Below are positions 17,424-27,309 of a DNA stretch of 64,000 nt, one piece after another. How positions within the stretch are numbered: position 1 is the first letter of the stretch; every line of letters starts with the position of its first letter. The notes under the pieces are model-generated. The model saw nothing but the letters and a program-made list of their open reading frames with translations. It made no database searches and was not told the DNA's origin. Source of the DNA: Arthrobacter sp. ERGS1:01 (GTDB lineage Bacteria > Actinomycetota > Actinomycetes > Actinomycetales > Micrococcaceae); contig NZ_CP012479.1 in assembly GCF_001281315.1 (NCBI RefSeq), forward strand, positions 124,001 to 188,000, read 5' to 3'. The translations under genes and the position numbers were made by a program.

Positions 17424-17614
17424 GAGCCCATTCTGCACTAGTTCGCCAAATGGAAGGCCGGCACCCGGTTGCGGCACGCTGGTTGGAGCGCGCTTTGGGC
17501 AATTGATCCCGAACCCGGCATTATGAACGGACGTTAGCGCCAACCGAGAATAGGCCCTGGTCATGTTTTTCTATTGTGCGGTTGTGCCGGCGGCTTGCTT
17601 TGGCCGGAGTCTAT

Positions 17615-18190
17615 TCAGGCTCGGGCGCCGAGGGCGATTCCCGTGACGTTACTGAAATCCTCGACGTTCTCAATGGAGATGTGCGCCTCGATGCCACCGG
17701 AGCATGGCAGGGTCAACATGCCTTTGCGTCCAATGCTGCGGAATCTGTGCAACTCCACAGGATCGCCCAGGTTCCACTCGATCGGCCGTGACAGGGGCGA
17801 GGATTCGCGGGTCTTTCGAAACTGCCAGACCAGCGTATCGCCCTGAAGCGTGATGGTTCCGGGCATCATCACATTTCCGCCCCGGATCGTCACCCCGTAG
17901 AGTACCGAGGCCGATGACGGCTCAACGTATGCGGTCCAGGCCGGCAAGCCTCCGTTTGAACGGCTAGCTTGTTCTCGCACCCGTCGTCTGGCTGCACGAT
18001 GAGCCACGGTAAGAAAGATGATCGTCAATAGCGCCGGAACAAGGAGCCACACCCACGGAAGAAATGGCCGGATTGTCGACGAAGAGGCCCATGCCACGCA
18101 TCCAATGAGCACATAGAGGACCCCGAAAACTATCATTCCGACAAGGGAAAATGACTGGCGGCCCTCCGTATCAATCCCTGTACGTGACAT
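17615..18190 (-). CDS. Hypothetical membrane protein, two transmembrane segments
   Basis: Predicted 191-residue protein. Two membrane segments, about 17-37 (GMIVFGVLYVLIGCVAWASS) and 43-62 (LPWVWLLVPALLTIIFLTV), are followed by a basic stretch (HRAARRRVREQASR) and a soluble beta-rich domain of about 110 residues (GTITLQGDTLVWQFRK, IEAHISIENVEDF) that resembles a PH-like sheet. No family assigned. The 227 bp between it and the next gene show no supported feature. Confidence 0.6.
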   Translation of the reverse strand: MSRTGIDTEGRQSFSLVGMIVFGVLYVLIGCVAWASSSTIRPFLPWVWLLVPALLTIIFLTVAHRAARRRVREQASRSNGGLPAWTAYVEPSSASVLYGVTIRGGNVMMPGTITLQGDTLVWQFRKTRESSPLSRPIEWNLGDPVELHRFRSIGRKGMLTLPCSGGIEAHISIENVEDFSNVTGIALGARA

Positions 18191-18417
18191 GCCGTCAGGT
18201 TACAGGACTGTCGTCCGACTCCGCCCCGCCGCACTCCTACAGGGAAAGCCGACGCAATAGGCGACTTCAGCACAAAAAGGGACCGCTAAGACGAATATCC
18301 AAAGTCACTTCACGCGCACTACGTGGTCGTTTGGGCACGAGCTACTACGGGTTTCATCGAATGGCCAACGCATAGTCTCCATCGAGTCTCATCACGAACA
18401 AGAATGGGACCGCCAAC

Positions 18418-19212
18418 TCAGCCCGGCAGGTGCGCGTAGATCTCCACGGGTGCAAGTATGCCCGCGCGGAATGCCGCCAGCAGATTGGCGAGGGCCGGTA
18501 CGGCTACGCCTGCGGGCCCGCCCGAGGCGATCGCCCGTTCCAGGAATTCAATCCCCTCATTGAGCGTTTTGGCCTCGACGTCCACCTCAAAACCGGCCTG
18601 GGACAAGGCATCACTGTAGGCCAGCGGCGGCTGCACAAAGGAGGTGTCCGCGGTATCCGCCCAGGGCAACGGGTAGTCCTCGGCGTCGCCGCCCACCAGC
18701 ATCACGTCGTAGACGGCCATGATTCCGCCGGGGCGCAGCACCCGGGCTGCCTCGGTCAGCACCTTGTCCTTGTCGCGGATGTTCATGCCCACATGGATCA
18801 TGACGGCCGCGTCAAAGGTGGAATCGGCCAGCGGAAGCGCCAGCGCACTGCCCTGGCTGAAAGTGACCGCCTCCGAAAGCCCCGTCCGCTCCGTCAGCGA
18901 TCTCGCGGCCGTCACGAACTCCGGGGTGAGGTCGACGCCGTGCACGATTGCGCCAAAGTCGGCCGCCAGGTGCCGGGCCACCCCGCCCATGCCGGAACCG
19001 ATGTCCAGCACGCGGTGTCCCTGGGCAATGCCGGCGCGCCCGGCCACCCGGGTGGTTGCGATGGGTCCGCCAATGTGGAGCTGGTCGGCGCCGTGGAGGT
19101 CGGCGGGCTCAAAATGCTCGGGATCCTTGCCGTCACGGGCCAGCGCGGCTAGGAGTAGTTCCTCCACATTGGTGCTGCCGTAGTGTGCGGCCACCGACTC
19201 TTCGTACCCCAT
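18418..19212 (-). CDS. Class I SAM-dependent methyltransferase
   Basis: Predicted 264-residue methyltransferase with a Rossmann-like fold. Motif I is HRVLDIGSGMGGVARHLA, followed by IVHGVDLTPEFV (acidic residue binding the SAM ribose), GSALALPLADSTFDAAVMIHVGMNI and the post-motif AARVLRPGGIMAVYDVM. The general layout is that of sarcosine/dimethylglycine or ubiquinone-type C-methyltransferases, but the acceptor is unknown. Start at 19212 has GGAGG 4 nt upstream. Confidence 0.88.
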   Translation of the reverse strand: MGYEESVAAHYGSTNVEELLLAALARDGKDPEHFEPADLHGADQLHIGGPIATTRVAGRAGIAQGHRVLDIGSGMGGVARHLAADFGAIVHGVDLTPEFVTAARSLTERTGLSEAVTFSQGSALALPLADSTFDAAVMIHVGMNIRDKDKVLTEAARVLRPGGIMAVYDVMLVGGDAEDYPLPWADTADTSFVQPPLAYSDALSQAGFEVDVEAKTLNEGIEFLERAIASGGPAGVAVPALANLLAAFRAGILAPVEIYAHLPG

Positions 19213-19253
19213 GACGCCTCCACTCATTGAGCGCAATCCTGTGGTTGTTGATC

Positions 19254-20969
19254 CTACTCCGCCGTGCCGTCCGTGGCTTTGCCAATTCCAGGGCCCGGGA
19301 CGTCGGCGGCGTCGAGGATCCGGTAGGCGTAGCCCTGCTCGGCCAGGAACCGTTGGCGCTTGGCGGCAAAATCGGCGTCCACCGTATCCCGTGCCACCAG
19401 GGTGTAGAACCGTGCCGTCCGGCAGTCGGCTTTGGGGCGCATGAGCCTGCCCAAACGCTGTGCCTCCTCCTGCCGCGAACCAAAGGAGCCGGAGACCTGG
19501 ATGGCCACGGAGGCCTCGGGCAGGTCGATGGAGAAGTTCGCCACCTTCGAGACGACCAGCGTCTTCACGATGCCCTGCCGGAACTCCTCAAATAGCTGCT
19601 GCCGCTTCCTGACCGATGTTTCACCCTTGATCAGCGGCGCGTCCAGCCGTTCGGCGAGCTCGTCAAGCTGGTCGATGTACTGGCCGATAACAAGGATTTG
19701 TTCGCCGGAGTGGGCCTCCACCAACCGTTCCACTACGGCCGACTTGCTCTCGGAGGTTGCGCACAGGCGGTACTTGTCGGCGTCGTCGGCCATGGCGTAG
19801 GCCATGCGCTCGTCCTGCGGCAGGTCGATCCGCACCTCCACGCAGTCGGCCGGGGCGATGTAGCCCTGCGCCTCGATGTCCTTCCACGGAGCGTCATAGC
19901 GTTTCGGGCCGATCAGGCTGAACACCTCGCCCTCGCGGCCGTCCTCGCGCACCAGGGTTGCGGTCAGTCCCAGCCGGCGCCGGGCCTGCAAATCCGCGGT
20001 CATGCGGAAGATGGGTGCCGGCAGCAGGTGCACCTCGTCGTAGATGATCAGGCCCCAGTCGTTGTCATTGAGCAGTTCCAGATGCGGGAACAGGCCGCCG
20101 CGGCGCGTGGTCAGGACCTGGTACGTGGCGATCGTGACGGGCCGGACCTCCTTCGCGGCACCGGAATATTCGCCGATCTCCGCCTCCGTCAACGAGGTCC
20201 GCTTGAGCAGCTCGGCCTTCCACTGCCGCGCCGACACCGTGTTCGTGACCAGGATCAGCGTGGTGGTGCCAGAGACGGCCATGGCTGCGGCCCCCACGAT
20301 TGTCTTCCCCGCCCCGCAGGGCAGCACGACGACGCCGGATCCGCCGGCCCAGAAGTTGTCCACCGCCATCGCCTGGTACGGCCGCAGCGACCAGGCGCCG
20401 AGCGTCGCCCCGCTTCCGTCCACGGCGTCGGCGTCCCCGGACGTCAGGGCGATGGGGTGCGGCGTGCCGTCGACGTATCCGGCCAGATCCTCCGCCGGCC
20501 AGCCCGCCTTGAGCAGCAACTGCTTGAGCTCGCCGCGCTGGGAGGAATGCACCACCACGGTTTCGGCATCGATGCGCGGGCCCAGCAACGGCGCGATCTT
20601 CTTGGCGTGCATGACCTCCTCCAGGACGGGGAAGTCGGTGGTGCGCATGACCAGCCCGTGAATGGGGTCCTTCTCCAGCCGCAGCCGCCCGTAGCGGGAC
20701 ATGGTCTCGGCAATGTCAATCAGCAGCGGGTGCGGGACGGGGAAGCGCGAGTACCGCAACAGCGTGTCCAGGACCTGTTCGGCGTCGAGCCCGGCGGCGC
20801 GCGCATTCCACAGGCCCAGCGGGGTGATCCGGTAGCTGTGCATGTGCTCCGGCGCCCGCTCCAGCTCCGCAAACGCGGCAATCGCGTGGCGCGCCTCGGT
20901 GGCCTGCGGGTGCCCGGTCTCCAGCAGGATGGTCTTGTCGCTCTGGACGATCAGCGGTCCGTCGTTCAT
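19254..20969 (-). CDS. XPB-type DNA repair helicase (DEAD/DEAH box)
   Basis: Predicted 571-residue superfamily 2 ATP-dependent helicase of the bacterial XPB type. An N-terminal helicase-C-3-like region (DGPLIVQSDKTILLETGHPQ) precedes a damage-recognition-like part, then RPYQAMAVDNF (Q-motif region), Walker A LPCGAGKT, the DEVH box IIYDEVHLLPAP, motif III LGLTATL, and motif VI QEEAQRLGRLMRP. Human and archaeal XPB unwind DNA in repair; actinobacterial XPB is a 3'-5' helicase. The ATG overlaps the upstream gene's stop as ATGA, implying coupled synthesis of the two proteins. Confidence 0.93.
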   Translation of the reverse strand: MNDGPLIVQSDKTILLETGHPQATEARHAIAAFAELERAPEHMHSYRITPLGLWNARAAGLDAEQVLDTLLRYSRFPVPHPLLIDIAETMSRYGRLRLEKDPIHGLVMRTTDFPVLEEVMHAKKIAPLLGPRIDAETVVVHSSQRGELKQLLLKAGWPAEDLAGYVDGTPHPIALTSGDADAVDGSGATLGAWSLRPYQAMAVDNFWAGGSGVVVLPCGAGKTIVGAAAMAVSGTTTLILVTNTVSARQWKAELLKRTSLTEAEIGEYSGAAKEVRPVTIATYQVLTTRRGGLFPHLELLNDNDWGLIIYDEVHLLPAPIFRMTADLQARRRLGLTATLVREDGREGEVFSLIGPKRYDAPWKDIEAQGYIAPADCVEVRIDLPQDERMAYAMADDADKYRLCATSESKSAVVERLVEAHSGEQILVIGQYIDQLDELAERLDAPLIKGETSVRKRQQLFEEFRQGIVKTLVVSKVANFSIDLPEASVAIQVSGSFGSRQEEAQRLGRLMRPKADCRTARFYTLVARDTVDADFAAKRQRFLAEQGYAYRILDAADVPGPGIGKATDGTAE

Positions 20970-23374
20970 GGTGTCCCTTCCGTGGCGTCGGCCACCAACT
21001 CCGCATCGATGATCCGGCTGGCCGGAATCCAGCGCTCCCACCCGCCGTCGGGCCCCGCCACGCGCAGGCGCCCCTCCGCTAGCGAGAGCGCCCGCACCAG
21101 CAGCCGTTCCGCCTGGCCATCGGCGGCCGCCGTCATCAGGAGCACCAGCGAATCAGTGTCCACGGCCCTCCGCAGCCGTTCCAGCACCAGCGCCGTGGCC
21201 GATTCGCCCAGTCCGGGGCTCCATGCGGGGCGGCTGCGCAGCAGCGCCAACTGTTCCCGTGCCGGGTCCAGGGGCACGACGACGGCGTCCCCATCGTCAT
21301 CCGTGAGGCCCGCCAGGATCCGGGCTGCTTCATACGGCGCCATCGCGGCGTGCGCCCCGGTCTCCGGGGCCGCGCTGCCACGCCCGGTGGTCTCTTGCAC
21401 GGCTTGGGTCCCTCCGAGCACAGCCGGGGACACGCCGGCGGCGCGAAGTGCTCTGGCCACCTCGGCCGGGGGCCGTGCGGAGACGGCGACCGTGGGGGCA
21501 ATCGCCGTGAGGCCCAGCCGCACGGCAACGTCCCCGGCCAGCAGTTCGGCGAGGCGGCCGGCGTCGTCCGCGGTGATGAACGTGGCGGCGGCCCCGAGGG
21601 TAATCCGGCCGTGGCGGGCCGCGGTGTCGTTGACCAGGTACTCCAGCGGCTGCGGGATGGGCGTGGCGGAGTGCTCGGTGAGGAAGTCAAGGATGTCCGC
21701 GGCGGAACGGCCGGAGGACAGCCCGCGCTGGATGGACGCGGCGCTAAAGCGGTGAACGCCGGCCGCGCCCGCGCCCTCCTGGTCCGCGAGCAGCGTCAGT
21801 TCGGCGGACAGTGCGGGGGACAGGTATCCGGGGGCGATGGCCGTGAGGTCGCCCTGCAGCAGGACATGGTCCACGGGCTTCGGCAGGGCCGGGGCCACGA
21901 GCGCGATGGCGGCGTCCCAGTCGCGGGCGATCACGGATGCGCCCGTCTCGGTGAGGGCGCCCGCCCCGGTGAGGCCCAGGATCTCGGCCTCGGCCAGGAA
22001 ACCGGGCAGGGCCCGGGAGATGCGGCGGGCCGGGCGGGGGTGGTGCCAGGCATAGTGCGCGGCCAGCTGTTCGGCGGTCGGCGCCGGCACCTTCGGATGC
22101 TTCGCCTCCTCGACGCGTTCCGGCCGCAGGGTGGCGAGCACCCCAAGGACCGTGGCGCGCAGATAGGCGGCGTCGGGGCGGTGGACTCCGCCGCCGAGGA
22201 CCGTGACCACGGGCTGTCCGGTGCCGATGAGGGAGGGCATCCGGTCGGCGTCGAGCCAGGCCGAAACGAGCCACAGCCACTGTTCGGCACGCTCGCGCTC
22301 CAGCCAGCCCTGTGCATCGGCCCGCCACTGGGAGGAGTCCGGGTCCAGGACGATGAGCCCGGCCATGGCGGCCAGCTCCAGATAAAAGTACGACTGTGCT
22401 ACATCGACGTCCATGTCCTTGGCCGCACCGCGGACCGGGCGCACGCCCACGCCGCCGGTGCGCAAGGTGGGCAACGGCGTGCGGGCCACGGAATCCAGCA
22501 ACCTGGACATGGTGCGCAACAGCGCCGCGACGGCGCTCAGGGCGGCGTTGTCACGCAGGGAGATCCGCACGGTTGCGAGCTTGACGGCCGGGGGAGCGTC
22601 CTCAAAGTGCGTGATGACGTGGCCGCCGCGCAGCAGCAGGCCCACCTCGCGGGGAAGCTCCACGTGCTGCTTGTCAACGGCGGCCAGCAGGCCGCGGCCC
22701 AGCAGCCAGTCCACGGGGCCGCGCGAGGCCGTGCCCACAACGCCCAGCGGAGGCCCGGGGACAAGTTTGGCCAGCAGCTCCGCCGTTCCGTCCGGCGCCC
22801 CGGCGAACACGGCATCCTGCGCGGACTGCGCGGACTGGGCGCCCGGTCCGGCCGGGCCTGCCGTTGCGACGGCACGGTCAAGGGCGTCCCGGCCGCCGGG
22901 CAGCGCGGCGGCCAGCTCGCGGTAGCTGCGGCCGAGTCCGGCGGGATGCGCGCCCAACATCTCGCGCACATTGGTGACGGGCAGGAACCGGGGGCCGCCG
23001 GCGTCGTCCGGTCCTGCATGCTCGGGGGCCGGGGCGGGCACGACGAGGGCGAGCCGGCACAGTTGAGCCGCAAGGGAGGCCGCCTGAGCGGCCGTGGCGC
23101 CGTCGGCCGCAGCGGCGAGCATTTCCGCCGTGGCACCGGGGAAGGCGGCGTCGGGTTCGGCAATGACGGTCAGCGCCGTGAGTAGCTGCAGCTGGGGCTG
23201 GTTGAGGCGGTCCAGGGCCCGGGCCAATCCGGCACGGCTCGTGGCCCGGGCGGCCAGGGCCGCGAAATCGGCGGCCGGGGGCTCCATCAGCTCGGGGCGG
23301 AGTCGCAGCAGCGCCAGCAGGGCGGCGTCGTCCCGGGAGGCAAGGTCGGCGGTCAGCTGCTCAAGGGTGGACAT
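20966..23374 (-). CDS. Helicase-associated (Helicase_C_3) protein, partner of XPB
   Basis: Predicted 802-residue protein that in actinobacteria regularly precedes the XPB helicase gene. Its C-terminal part carries the XPB/Ssl2-like helicase-associated domain (ILDFLTEHSATPIPQPLEYLVND, GRITLGAAATFITADDAGRLAELL). No Walker A or DEAD box is visible, so it is unlikely to be a helicase itself and may load or regulate XPB. The N-terminal 300 residues are Ala/Leu-rich helices. Start at 23374 follows family length; its ribosome site is weak. It overlaps the helicase gene by 4 bp. Confidence 0.85.
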   Translation of the reverse strand: MSTLEQLTADLASRDDAALLALLRLRPELMEPPAADFAALAARATSRAGLARALDRLNQPQLQLLTALTVIAEPDAAFPGATAEMLAAAADGATAAQAASLAAQLCRLALVVPAPAPEHAGPDDAGGPRFLPVTNVREMLGAHPAGLGRSYRELAAALPGGRDALDRAVATAGPAGPGAQSAQSAQDAVFAGAPDGTAELLAKLVPGPPLGVVGTASRGPVDWLLGRGLLAAVDKQHVELPREVGLLLRGGHVITHFEDAPPAVKLATVRISLRDNAALSAVAALLRTMSRLLDSVARTPLPTLRTGGVGVRPVRGAAKDMDVDVAQSYFYLELAAMAGLIVLDPDSSQWRADAQGWLERERAEQWLWLVSAWLDADRMPSLIGTGQPVVTVLGGGVHRPDAAYLRATVLGVLATLRPERVEEAKHPKVPAPTAEQLAAHYAWHHPRPARRISRALPGFLAEAEILGLTGAGALTETGASVIARDWDAAIALVAPALPKPVDHVLLQGDLTAIAPGYLSPALSAELTLLADQEGAGAAGVHRFSAASIQRGLSSGRSAADILDFLTEHSATPIPQPLEYLVNDTAARHGRITLGAAATFITADDAGRLAELLAGDVAVRLGLTAIAPTVAVSARPPAEVARALRAAGVSPAVLGGTQAVQETTGRGSAAPETGAHAAMAPYEAARILAGLTDDDGDAVVVPLDPAREQLALLRSRPAWSPGLGESATALVLERLRRAVDTDSLVLLMTAAADGQAERLLVRALSLAEGRLRVAGPDGGWERWIPASRIIDAELVADATEGTP

Positions 23375-23399
23375 CAGGATTGGGCCGTGACGGGCATGC

Positions 23400-23639
23400 T
23401 TAGAGCCGGCGCCGGCGGGCAACCATGTGCACGATGCTGATGCCCATCATGACAAAGGCCACGGGCAGGCCGATCTCGGCAATGAAGTTGTACCCGGCCC
23501 AGGCTTCGCGCCCGCCCCACGCGACCAACAGGACGGCCAGCAGCGACGCCAGCGATCCAAGGGCGATGATCAGGGCGGCCACGTTGAAGACCTGCCAGCC
23601 GCGGCTGTCGGAGCGCGGCGTTGTGTTCAGGGGGCTCAT
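23400..23639 (-). CDS. Small hypothetical membrane protein
   Basis: Predicted 79-residue protein with two transmembrane segments, about 18-40 (FNVAALIIALGSLASLLAVLLV) and 48-70 (FIAEIGLPVAFVMMGISIVHMV), and a basic C-terminus (ARRRRL). It lies just upstream of the helicase pair on the same strand. No family recognised. The alternative ATG two codons earlier (23645) is equally possible. Confidence 0.6.
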   Translation of the reverse strand: MSPLNTTPRSDSRGWQVFNVAALIIALGSLASLLAVLLVAWGGREAWAGYNFIAEIGLPVAFVMMGISIVHMVARRRRL

Positions 23640-23841
23640 GAACATAACGCTAACAGCGGACGGTAGAGTGACAAAGCCGCAGACGCAACGCCCAAGGCGG
23701 TAATCTAGAAGCTAGTAGACCAGCACGCCTTGACCCCTGTTACGTACCAGCTGCACATTTCACAGCCCTGGAGGTACCGCGAAAACTCCGCGCAGGTGTC
23801 AGTCGTGATTCCCCACAGATGAAATATAAGAGGTAAAGCAA

Positions 23842-24222
23842 GTGCCGATCGGCAAAGTGAAGTGGTACGACAACGAAAAAGGCTTCGGCATCCTGACGGC
23901 CGACGACGGCCGGGAAGTCTTCCTGCGCGCCAACGCCCTGGCCCCCGATGCCGGTGAGATCAAGCCCGGGATGCGCATGGAGTTTGGTGTGGCTGACGGC
24001 CGCAAGGGCGCCCAGGCCATGGCCGCAAAGGTCCTTGACCGCAGCCCGTCCGTGGCCAAGGCCAAGCGGATGCCCGCCCGTGACCTTGCCCCGATCGTCC
24101 AGGACCTCGTGTCCCTGCTTGAGCGTTCCGTAGGATCCCTGACCAACGGCAAATACCCTGAAGGTGACGCGAGCAAGATTGCCGCCGCGTTGCGCAAGGT
24201 TGCCGACAACTTCGACGCGTAA
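23842..24222 (+). CDS. Cold-shock domain protein with C-terminal extension
   Basis: Predicted single-stranded nucleic-acid-binding protein of 126 residues. Residues 1-67 form a cold-shock domain: GKVKWYDNEKGFGILTADD carries RNP-1 (KGFGIL) and REVFLRANAL the RNP-2 region. The second half (RDLAPIVQDLVSLLERSVGSL) is an extra helical tail common to actinobacterial two-part Csp proteins, about twice the size of Escherichia coli CspA. Start is GTG with AGAGGT upstream. The DUF3027 gene begins 3-12 bp later. Confidence 0.93.
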   Translation: MPIGKVKWYDNEKGFGILTADDGREVFLRANALAPDAGEIKPGMRMEFGVADGRKGAQAMAAKVLDRSPSVAKAKRMPARDLAPIVQDLVSLLERSVGSLTNGKYPEGDASKIAAALRKVADNFDA

Positions 24223-24233
24223 CGGTGCCCACC

Positions 24234-24758
24234 ATGACCGAACTTCCCACTGAATCCGCCACCACCACGGTAGAGGCCGCCGCTTCGGCGCCCGAGCCGC
24301 GCCCGGGCGTGCCCGTGTGGCGGGTGGGCAAGCCCGACGCCTTCCTGGCCGACGCCGTCTCCACCGCACGCGCCGCCGTCCGGGAGATTGCCGCCAATGA
24401 CAACATTGGCAAGCACGTCGCGGCCCGCAGCGAAGGCGTCAGGGTGGTCACGCATCTCTTTGAATGCCTGCTGCCCGGCTACGTCGGCTGGCAGTGGTTC
24501 GCCACGGTGACCCGGGTGTCCCGGTCCAAGGACGTCACGGTCAACGAGGTCGGCATGCTGCCCACCAACGACTCCGTGCTGGCCCCGCCGTGGGTGCCGT
24601 GGGCCGAGCGCGTCCGCCCCGAAGACGCCACGCCCGATGAACCCGTCGAGCCCGAGCATCACGACGAGCCGGAACACGACGACGAGGATCACGAGGAGCC
24701 CGGTCACGACGACGACGACGACGCCTCGGAGACTGACTCCGAGCCCGCCGAGGACTGA
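24234..24758 (+). CDS. DUF3027 domain-containing protein
   Basis: Predicted 174-residue protein. The DUF3027 core reads DAVSTARAAVREIAANDNIGKHV, THLFECLLPGYVGWQWFATVTRV and VTVNEVGMLPTNDSVLAPPWVPWAERVRPED. The C-terminal 40 residues are an extremely acidic Asp/Glu/His tail, possibly metal- or charge-mediated in action. An in-frame GTG at 24225 is an alternative start; neither has a clear ribosome site, so translation may depend on the cold-shock gene just upstream. The function of the family is not established. Confidence 0.85.
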   Translation: MTELPTESATTTVEAAASAPEPRPGVPVWRVGKPDAFLADAVSTARAAVREIAANDNIGKHVAARSEGVRVVTHLFECLLPGYVGWQWFATVTRVSRSKDVTVNEVGMLPTNDSVLAPPWVPWAERVRPEDATPDEPVEPEHHDEPEHDDEDHEEPGHDDDDDASETDSEPAED

Positions 24759-24794
24759 CCTCGCTCCCCGGTGTTTCGCGGGGACACATCCCCA

Positions 24795-24843
24795 AACGTT
24801 GAGAGCCCAGATAATCATGGTGATTATCTGGGCTCTCAACGTT
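24795..24843. repeat. Long perfect palindrome, GTTGAGAGCCCAGATAAT family
   Basis: Perfect 23-bp inverted repeat with a TGG centre. The right arm reads TGATTATCTGGGCTC then TCAACGTT. It lies between the convergent DUF3027 and serC stops. No U-tract follows on either strand. The same 18-bp core recurs three times at 35.17-35.24 kb. It could be a bidirectional terminator or processing site, or a dispersed repetitive element. Confidence 0.85.
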
Positions 24844-24857
24844 GTGGGTGGGATCGG

Positions 24858-26000
<1,143 letters not shown>

Positions 26001-26228
26001 TTAGTACGATGGAAGTTTTACGGCGTCATTGGATGTTGCCAATTCTGCCGTAGGACCGCATGCATCCCGAAATGTGGGCCGCATGCTGAAACAATCGCCG
26101 CCGGGCCGCGGCCGCCCGGAAACGCGCGCGGGAACAAAGGGCCGTTTTCTTCCCTTGTATTAAGCGCGATAACGTAGAGACAACAAGCCCCTGCCCGGAA
26201 TCTCGCTCTATATAAGGAGGAATCTGAC

Positions 26229-26924
26229 GTGACAGATTTGATCGACACGACGGAAATGTATTTGCGAACCATTCTGGAGTTGGAGGAAGAGAACATCACC
26301 GCCCTGCGGGCGCGCATCGCCGAACGCCTCCACCACTCCGGCCCCACCGTCTCACAGACCATCGGGCGCATGGAACGCGACGGCCTGGTGATCGTTTCCG
26401 GCGACCGCCACCTGGAACTGACTCCCGCCGGCCGCGACAAAGCCACCCGCGTCATGCGCAAGCACCGCCTGGCCGAAAGGCTCCTCTCCGACGTGATCGG
26501 CCTGGACTGGGCCTACGTCCATGAGGAGGCGTGCCGCTGGGAGCATGTGATGAGCGAGCGCGTTGAACAACGCCTCTATGAACTGCTGGGCCGTCCCGAC
26601 GAATCCCCCTACGGCAACCCGATTCCGGGGCTGGAGGAGCTGGGCGGGGACGTTGCGCCGCTCTTCGCCGCGGGCCTGGTGACCCTCGTCGATGCCATGG
26701 CCACGTATTCACCCGAGCAGTCGGTCACCATCCACCGGCTTTCCGAGCGCATCCAGGTGGAACCGGAGCTGTTGACCCAGCTGGACGAGGGCGGTTTGCG
26801 CCCCGGGGCAAGGATTTCCCTGGCCCAGGTGGGCGAGTACATTTCCGTCCGGGTGCCCGGGATCGACGGGGCGCTGGAATTGCCGCCCGAGGTTGCATCC
26901 CACGTGTTTGTCTCCATGAACTAA
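26229..26924 (+). CDS. DtxR/IdeR family metal-dependent transcriptional regulator
   Basis: Predicted iron- (or manganese-) dependent repressor of 231 residues. The winged helix spans about 1-70 (LRARIAERLHHSGPTVSQTIGRMERDGLV), then the dimerisation domain, then a C-terminal SH3-like FeoA domain from about 150. The metal ligands of Corynebacterium DtxR are all present at the same numbers: Met10, His79, Glu83, His98, Cys102, Glu105, His106. Both metal sites therefore look intact. GTG start with AAGGAGG upstream. The 243 bp upstream form the divergent promoter region with serC. Confidence 0.93.
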   Translation: MTDLIDTTEMYLRTILELEEENITALRARIAERLHHSGPTVSQTIGRMERDGLVIVSGDRHLELTPAGRDKATRVMRKHRLAERLLSDVIGLDWAYVHEEACRWEHVMSERVEQRLYELLGRPDESPYGNPIPGLEELGGDVAPLFAAGLVTLVDAMATYSPEQSVTIHRLSERIQVEPELLTQLDEGGLRPGARISLAQVGEYISVRVPGIDGALELPPEVASHVFVSMN

Positions 26925-27054
26925 AAAGCAAAAACCATGGGCTCCACCGTGCCTTTGGCGTGCGCCGGAGACATGTGTGAAATGTAACGGAATTATCACG
27001 GGCACGAAATTTACCGTATAGTAACAAGCTGACGCTGTAACCAAAGCGTTACCA

Positions 27055-27298
27055 ACCTCCGGCACTGAGCCTTGCCTCCGGACGTTGGGCTGAAATACAT
27101 CAGGCAAGGACGGGGGAACCACAACCGGCGAATTTCCTATTCGTCTTGGGGTGAAGCCTGGTTGGCCGGCACTCGAAATCCTTTGCGACGCAGTCCCTGC
27201 GACTGTGCCTTGGACAGACGTGTGCCGCGGACCGGGCCGGATCAAATGAAACACTCTCTGATCCGAATCCGACAGCTAACTCCGCAGGTGTCCAACAG
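27055..27298 (+). ncRNA. c-di-AMP (ydaO/yuaA) riboswitch 1
   Basis: The leader of the M23 peptidase gene contains the ydaO-type conserved blocks in order: GGGGGAACCAC at 27112-27122, TTGGGGTGAAGCC at 27146-27158, and ATCCGAATCCGACAGC with CTAACTCCGCAGG at 27261-27287. CCTTGCCT (27070-27077) and AGGCAAGG (27102-27109) form an early stem, and GGCAC/GTGTC (27061-27065, 27288-27292) can close the structure. The start codon lies about 12 nt after the aptamer, so c-di-AMP binding probably controls readthrough or access to GAGAGG. Ends are approximate. Confidence 0.93.
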
Positions 27299-27309
27299 AG
27301 AGGTAATTA

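Noticed and set aside
19698..21755. A 685-codon plus-strand frame across the XPB helicase and its partner
   Set aside because: It crosses two coupled genes on the opposite strand and has low-complexity composition.
24795..24843. Ordinary rho-independent terminator
   Set aside because: The stem is long enough, but neither side has a run of T after the arm; kept as a repeat of unknown function.
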